Assembly (NCBI RefSeq): GCF_964340395.1
Contig: NC_135560.1
Coordinates: 4,980,498 to 5,044,497, forward strand
DNA length: 64,000 bases
Source of the DNA: Glandiceps talaboti
Lineage: Eukaryota; Hemichordata; Enteropneusta; Spengelidae
Direction: 5' to 3'
A program made the position numbers and the translations under genes. The notes under the pieces are model-generated. The model was not told the DNA's origin and did not search any database. It saw only the letters and a list, made by a program, of their open reading frames with translations. Of the stretch, positions 54,001-60,000 are shown in pieces. Numbering within the stretch: the first letter of the stretch is position 1; every line of letters starts with the position of its first letter.

Positions 54001-57000
54001 CACACTCACTTTTCATGAATCCGACAATACTTCTGTTCAAGTAATCACTCCATCAGTAGAGTTCATTCTGCTGGTGAAGTGTATGCTTTTTGAACAAGCA
54101 GCTAGCTTTTCAAAATAATCACTCCCACAATGATCTGATGATTTAGCATGCTACCTCACTATCCCCGATATCGGGAATAACTGATATTTTGTACAAGTCG
54201 GGTGTGGAATATGATGAACTCATCACTCTGAAAGCTGTCCTAAACTCTACAGTAACATTGTACATGGTGTCAACTGCATTATGATTGACACAAGAAACTT
54301 TTTTTCTCCATCAAAAGTATGCAAATGAGGTTGACCACATAACAGACCAAAATATAGTAATCCATCATTGTTTTTATACCACCAGATGTCAAATTAAGTA
54401 CGATACTACTGCAGCAAAGTCATTTTTTAAAATTACTGATACTGACATGAAATTTCTTGCATGAAAATAACATTCATGAAGACATCTAATAAAAATATTA
54501 TAGCCTTGATATTAGGTTATATGCCTTTGGTGCAAGGATACATCAGCATTCCTCTGCACATCGTGTGATTGTATCCATGCCTTCATGCATATAACCTAAT
54601 ATCAAGGCAATACATGTAATATTTAATCTTGATTACAGGGTAAGGTACTACTATTACCTACTTGACTTGTAATGTAATATATGGAACAAGACTACGGTAG
54701 TTTTATTTTGTATCTATCTTAAAATAAAGTTGCTTTCCATACTGATATAAATCAGTGAACTACATTATCAGATACATGGGAAATGTTTGTAAGAAGCTTG
54801 TTGGGAAATTTTAAGGATCTATTACAATTTCATGTATATCTGTCACTAAAATTCTTCTATAAAACAAATCGTTATTTTCCAACATTGCAAACATTATTGC
54901 ATAAAATAAGACACATCATCTTCATATTATTGATGGTGGCTTGTACAGGAAGAAGAACTTGAAGGCATACCACAATCAAAACTGTCTCTATTTTGATATT
55001 CCAGCATGGAAACTTTGGTAGCCATCTTAACATTGGTAATGTTAGTACAGACGTCTACAACTCAGACCACTGATGACCAGTGTTTAAGTATTTGTTCCAA
55101 TTCATGGCCAGATACTAGAGGTGCTCCTGGTCAACCTGGTGCCCCAGGTATTGCTGGACCAGTCGGCATACAAGGTAAGAACTACTCCCCCCCCCCCCAC
55201 CCCACCAAATGTCATCAAGTTCACATTAGAAAGCTCATATAGAGAGTAGATGGTGTCTGCATGTATTAAAGCTTTGGAGATAAGAGGCAATATGCCCTGG
55301 TAAGTATTTTTTGGACAAATATAACGTTTGGTCATAAACATCAAGGTCATGAAATTAAGTGATGTGCATATGTACTCCATATTGATTGACATTTGTGCCA
55401 GGTTTGTTGAAATTGAGTCATGGATGTCTGAGATATGGCTGACCACGGATAGACAGACGGATAGTATGTAGCCCCCCCCCCCCCCCCCCCCCCTCAATAA
55501 AAAAAAAAATCAAGTGATCAGAGAAAAAAGAGAATTTGTCTTTATATGGGATTGCTTATTGAAAATTTATTTGAAAAATCATCTGAATAAATGAAATCTA
55601 TAAGGTTGATGTGGAAACAATATTCTGTGAGTAATCAGTACATTACATGATTTCATTTTTTTTATCAATTTTCATGTTTATTTTGAAGAAAACATTTCAA
55701 AAATGGAAAGGCTAACGTTGAATTGTTCAACAGTTCCTATTTCTAAATCATAGAGAACTATAATTAGCCTTGTCTTACTAAATGACAGACCTGATTTGAT
55801 TTGATTTGATTTAATTTAATTTGCTCAATTACGATGTTGATTAGTCTGACATCATTCCTGGGAATGCGGTTGTAAACAAAATTATCAATAACGATTATGC
55901 TTACTTACATGTAAACATGTCAAAACTGTTCACAAATGTCACATTTCAAAAAATGTTAACACATTTCCGATAAATTAATTGACTTTACACCATCAAAATG
56001 ATTGCAATGAAAACAAATTATCTGTCTAATTTATTTATTTTAATTCTTATTCCAGGTATTCCAGGTAGTCCGGGCGTCACTGGTCAACAAGGTCATACTG
56101 GTCAAGTTGGACCACATGGTCCAAAGGGTGACAAAGGACAAAAAGGTGACACAGCAGAAACCCAGAATGTTAAAGTGGCATTTTCTGTTAGACGAGAACA
56201 AAGTATATCTAGTACAAGTAGTACTGCACAAACCATTACCTATTCACACTCTACACTGAACCAAGGTGCTAATATTAATCTCAATAACGGTGTCTTTGTT
56301 TGTGTAGTACCTGGTGTGTACTATTTCTCTTTCTCATTTCTTACTTGGGCAGGTGAAGCTCTTCGGATCCAATTGAAACAAAATAACATAAATAGATTTT
56401 CAATCTATCACTCAACAAGACAGACAGGAAGTATAATGCAATCTCAGTGTGGTATGTTACATTTGAATCAAGGGGATGAAATAAAGTTAGTGCTGCATGC
56501 TGGACACAGAATTAATGCCAGTAGTGACGTGGGTGAAAATGTTTTTAATGGATATCTTGTTTACCCTGATTGAGGTACTTTAGTACATTCACTTTATCAG
56601 TATATGAATTATCTGTTACACTGTGTTTCCTAATTAGCACGCTGTACTTCTTTTGGTGGTAATTTGAGCTTACTTTCAGGAAACCAATTTCCTCACTGCT
56701 GAGGAATATAACAAATTCTATTATGCAGCATACATGGGAAAAAATCAGAAAGTAGCATCAACAACTTTAAAAAAAATACAACTGTGTGAAAATGTGAAAT
56801 GAGTATTCATTAAATCATTCAGGTTTGAGAAACTCTGGTAATAGAAGCTGAAAAGTAAGGTGAAACTACCATAATTGGTGACAGAGTGTATATATATATA
56901 CAATAATGTTGTTTGAGATGCTCAGTATTATGACTGTAGAACCCACATAGATTTTATCTACTTACTGCAACACTGCAAAAATAGAATGAAGTCCAACATG

Positions 57001-60000
57001 CGTATACATAGAATTTTTATCATTCTATTGTAGAGGGCTTGTGTGATATAGAATCTCAGCCCACTATAATTTCTAGAGTGGTCTGAGATAGAATTGATGA
57101 AAATGACTTTTCTAGCATTAAAAAAATGCAGCTATGATAAAAAAAGCTTCACATTTGTCCTCCTTTAAAATATATATTTGGTTGATAAAAAAGTTGATTG
57201 GATTCTTTTAGTCTACACTAACGGTTCATAAGGCCTAATAAACAAATTGTGTGTTTCTGATTATGCTTAATTTTAGAATAGATGGGGTAGGTAGATTTTC
57301 ATTTTTTTTTAAATATTTTTTTTTCATATGCGGGTGTCGAGTTCAGGTAGTTATGTTTTCCATTGTTTTCCAAATGATCTCTGTGTTATTGGTTTCTTCC
57401 TATCAGATGTACAACCATTACAGATTGGAATAACAGTTTTTATATTGTCTTTTTAAGTTGATGTCAGTTTCCACATATACTATTTCTTGCGAGACTTCAC
57501 AATTTTCGAAATGTTATTATTTTTTTCCTTGAATATGTAAAAAAAAAAAAAGTTTAGGGTCGGCGTGAAAAACTAGGTGGAGTCGGGTAACCGGAACCAA
57601 CAATTTTTTCAAGGTCTAAAAAACATTAATATGAACAAAATGTATAATGAGTGGAATAACCCAAGTGATTGACATTATGTTTATTTGACTATGTTATTAT
57701 TCACTTCACAAGTCAGTTTGCTAACTATAGGGTTGTCTTTAAGTTAGCAAACTAAGTTGTGAATGGATAAAAACATAGTTATATACCTGCTTTGTTACCC
57801 TTAAACCTGTACTAGTTGTAACTGGGGTATATTGTTCAATCAGACAACCAACAATATATTCACATGATCACTGGGAATTGCTAAAATACCAGTAATTTGA
57901 CGATGTACATGTCAACAAGAGGTCTATTTTATCTATAAGTAGTACAGTAAGAAGTTGAAAACACTTCAGTGGGGATGCTGATTTTGGGGTGTGGACTTAA
58001 AAATCAATTCGATTGGATATGTTGCACCATACTTTGTGTACTGCTACACAAGTATGTTTACCCATAGGTAATTCAATACTGTTCAGGATGTCCGATATTA
58101 TGAGTAAGTCATTATACCTAACAAAACAGTTTCAAAAAATATCCCAGTTGTAGCTAATGCAGCTTTAATAACTACAAGTATATTATTCTATATTCTATGA
58201 AATTAAAATTTAGACAGTTTACGTAGCCAGTAGAGTGAATGTAATGAACACTATTAATTACTAGAACTATTAAAATATCAACCCACATGGTGGATCTAAA
58301 AATCTTCCTTGTCTTTCTGTTTTTTTCAACACAGTGGCAAACCACATTCATGAAGTGTAGTTCAAAGTCAACCCACTTGGTAGATACCTCAATATGTTCC
58401 GTCTCTAGTGTTACTTTTAAGCAGTCAAAAACCTTTATTAAAAAGGAATCACAAAGGAGTTCTTCATTGTAGGTATTAGAACCATGAAGCTTTTAATCAG
58501 TTCTAATGGACAACACACGATACTCTGGTAACCCACCTTGCAGTCATTTTTTAAAAGAAGTGTTACAAGAGGGAACATCTGATTTCACCTCCCCTCTCCC
58601 TCCTTTCCCCCATGGGAAAAAGTAGTGACTAAAATTACATGACAGTACATGAAGCAGTCAACAGAGTGTGGCTAAGACAACTCTGTGAGTTTCCAAACAT
58701 GACATCATTGGAAACAAAATTAGTAGAATATATTCACTGGTTGAGAATGCAACCAACTTTTCTTGTGAAACACTGGGAAATGGTGATTCCTTCGCAGGAG
58801 GCTATAGTACTCTACTATCATGGCAATCACTAGTGGTCTAAAAGCTGCTTATAAACAGCACTCCTAGTGGCCAAAGTATAAAATATACAATCTTTTGTCT
58901 TTCTGATAAATGGAATATGGTATCTGGTCTTCACAATGACTAATTTTACAGTTCTTACATTTATTCTGATATTAATGTTAAATGACCAGAACACATAAAA
59001 ATAACACCAATGGCATTACAACACAACTCACTTCAGAGTTTGGGTAATGATTGACGTTTGGTTTTATCCACTTGCCTATCTATCCCTATTGCTATCTTTG
59101 CAAGACATGTAGTTTACGTGCATAAATTAATGAACAAAAGACAAAAGAAATGTACATATGGTTTACCATTCATTGTCTACAGTATCGATCTCATGAATAT
59201 GTTCCAAGACTTTATGAATATATGATAATAGTGAATCGTGTTCACTGGTAATCACTAGTAACCAGTCGCTAGGACGAGTAATTACGATGCATTTGACTGT
59301 GACAACGTCCCTTACACATATATAAGTAGGTTGTGTTGTTGCTACATGAAAATGTAATCTAATTTTAGGCTTAACAACAAAACCATTAGCAAAAGTTGAA
59401 TTAAAGATATAACTAGGCAGAGGATAATTGCATAGCATAAAATAAAAAGTTTATTTCCTACCTGTATCTCCCAATCAGTTGATGGTTTGACACTGTTCTT
59501 TTGAAGCCATTGCCACCACCAGCAGCTTGGAGACACACACTGTCATCTAGGGTGTTCATGCCTATAGTTTATATACGGTATAATTACAATGTTAATTTAG
59601 ACAACTTGGAGACATATACTGCCCTCTATGGCACTTCTAGGTATAATTTATACATAGTACAATTAATGTGAAGTTAGAGAGATAATGCATTAAAAATTAT
59701 CAAAATTATTAAAAATTAAAATTATTGAAATTGATAATTTTGGCCGCATTTTTTTATGGAAAAATGTTTAGGGGCTGTGACTCACTTAAAGCTACATCAC
59801 ATTTGTTTTAACTTGATGTCTTGATTCTCACCTAAATAAACATGTCTCCCTTTATTACTGTATTAAAGCTACTAATAAAGAATTTACCAGCGACAGTGAT
59901 TACATTTTCAAGTTGATCTATTTTGGTGGAAAACCATATCAGCTAAATAAGATAAGTTGAGAGTCAAACTTACTTACATTCATAGTATGACCACCAGCCT

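Larger units (their letters stand above)
50814..55005. other. ELP1 intron between exon e and the nested C1q-like gene
   Basis: Microsatellite, homopolymer run and two inverted repeats are listed separately. The promoter of the C1q-like gene should be near its right end, but no clear TATA element or 5' exon could be fixed. Confidence 0.5.
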
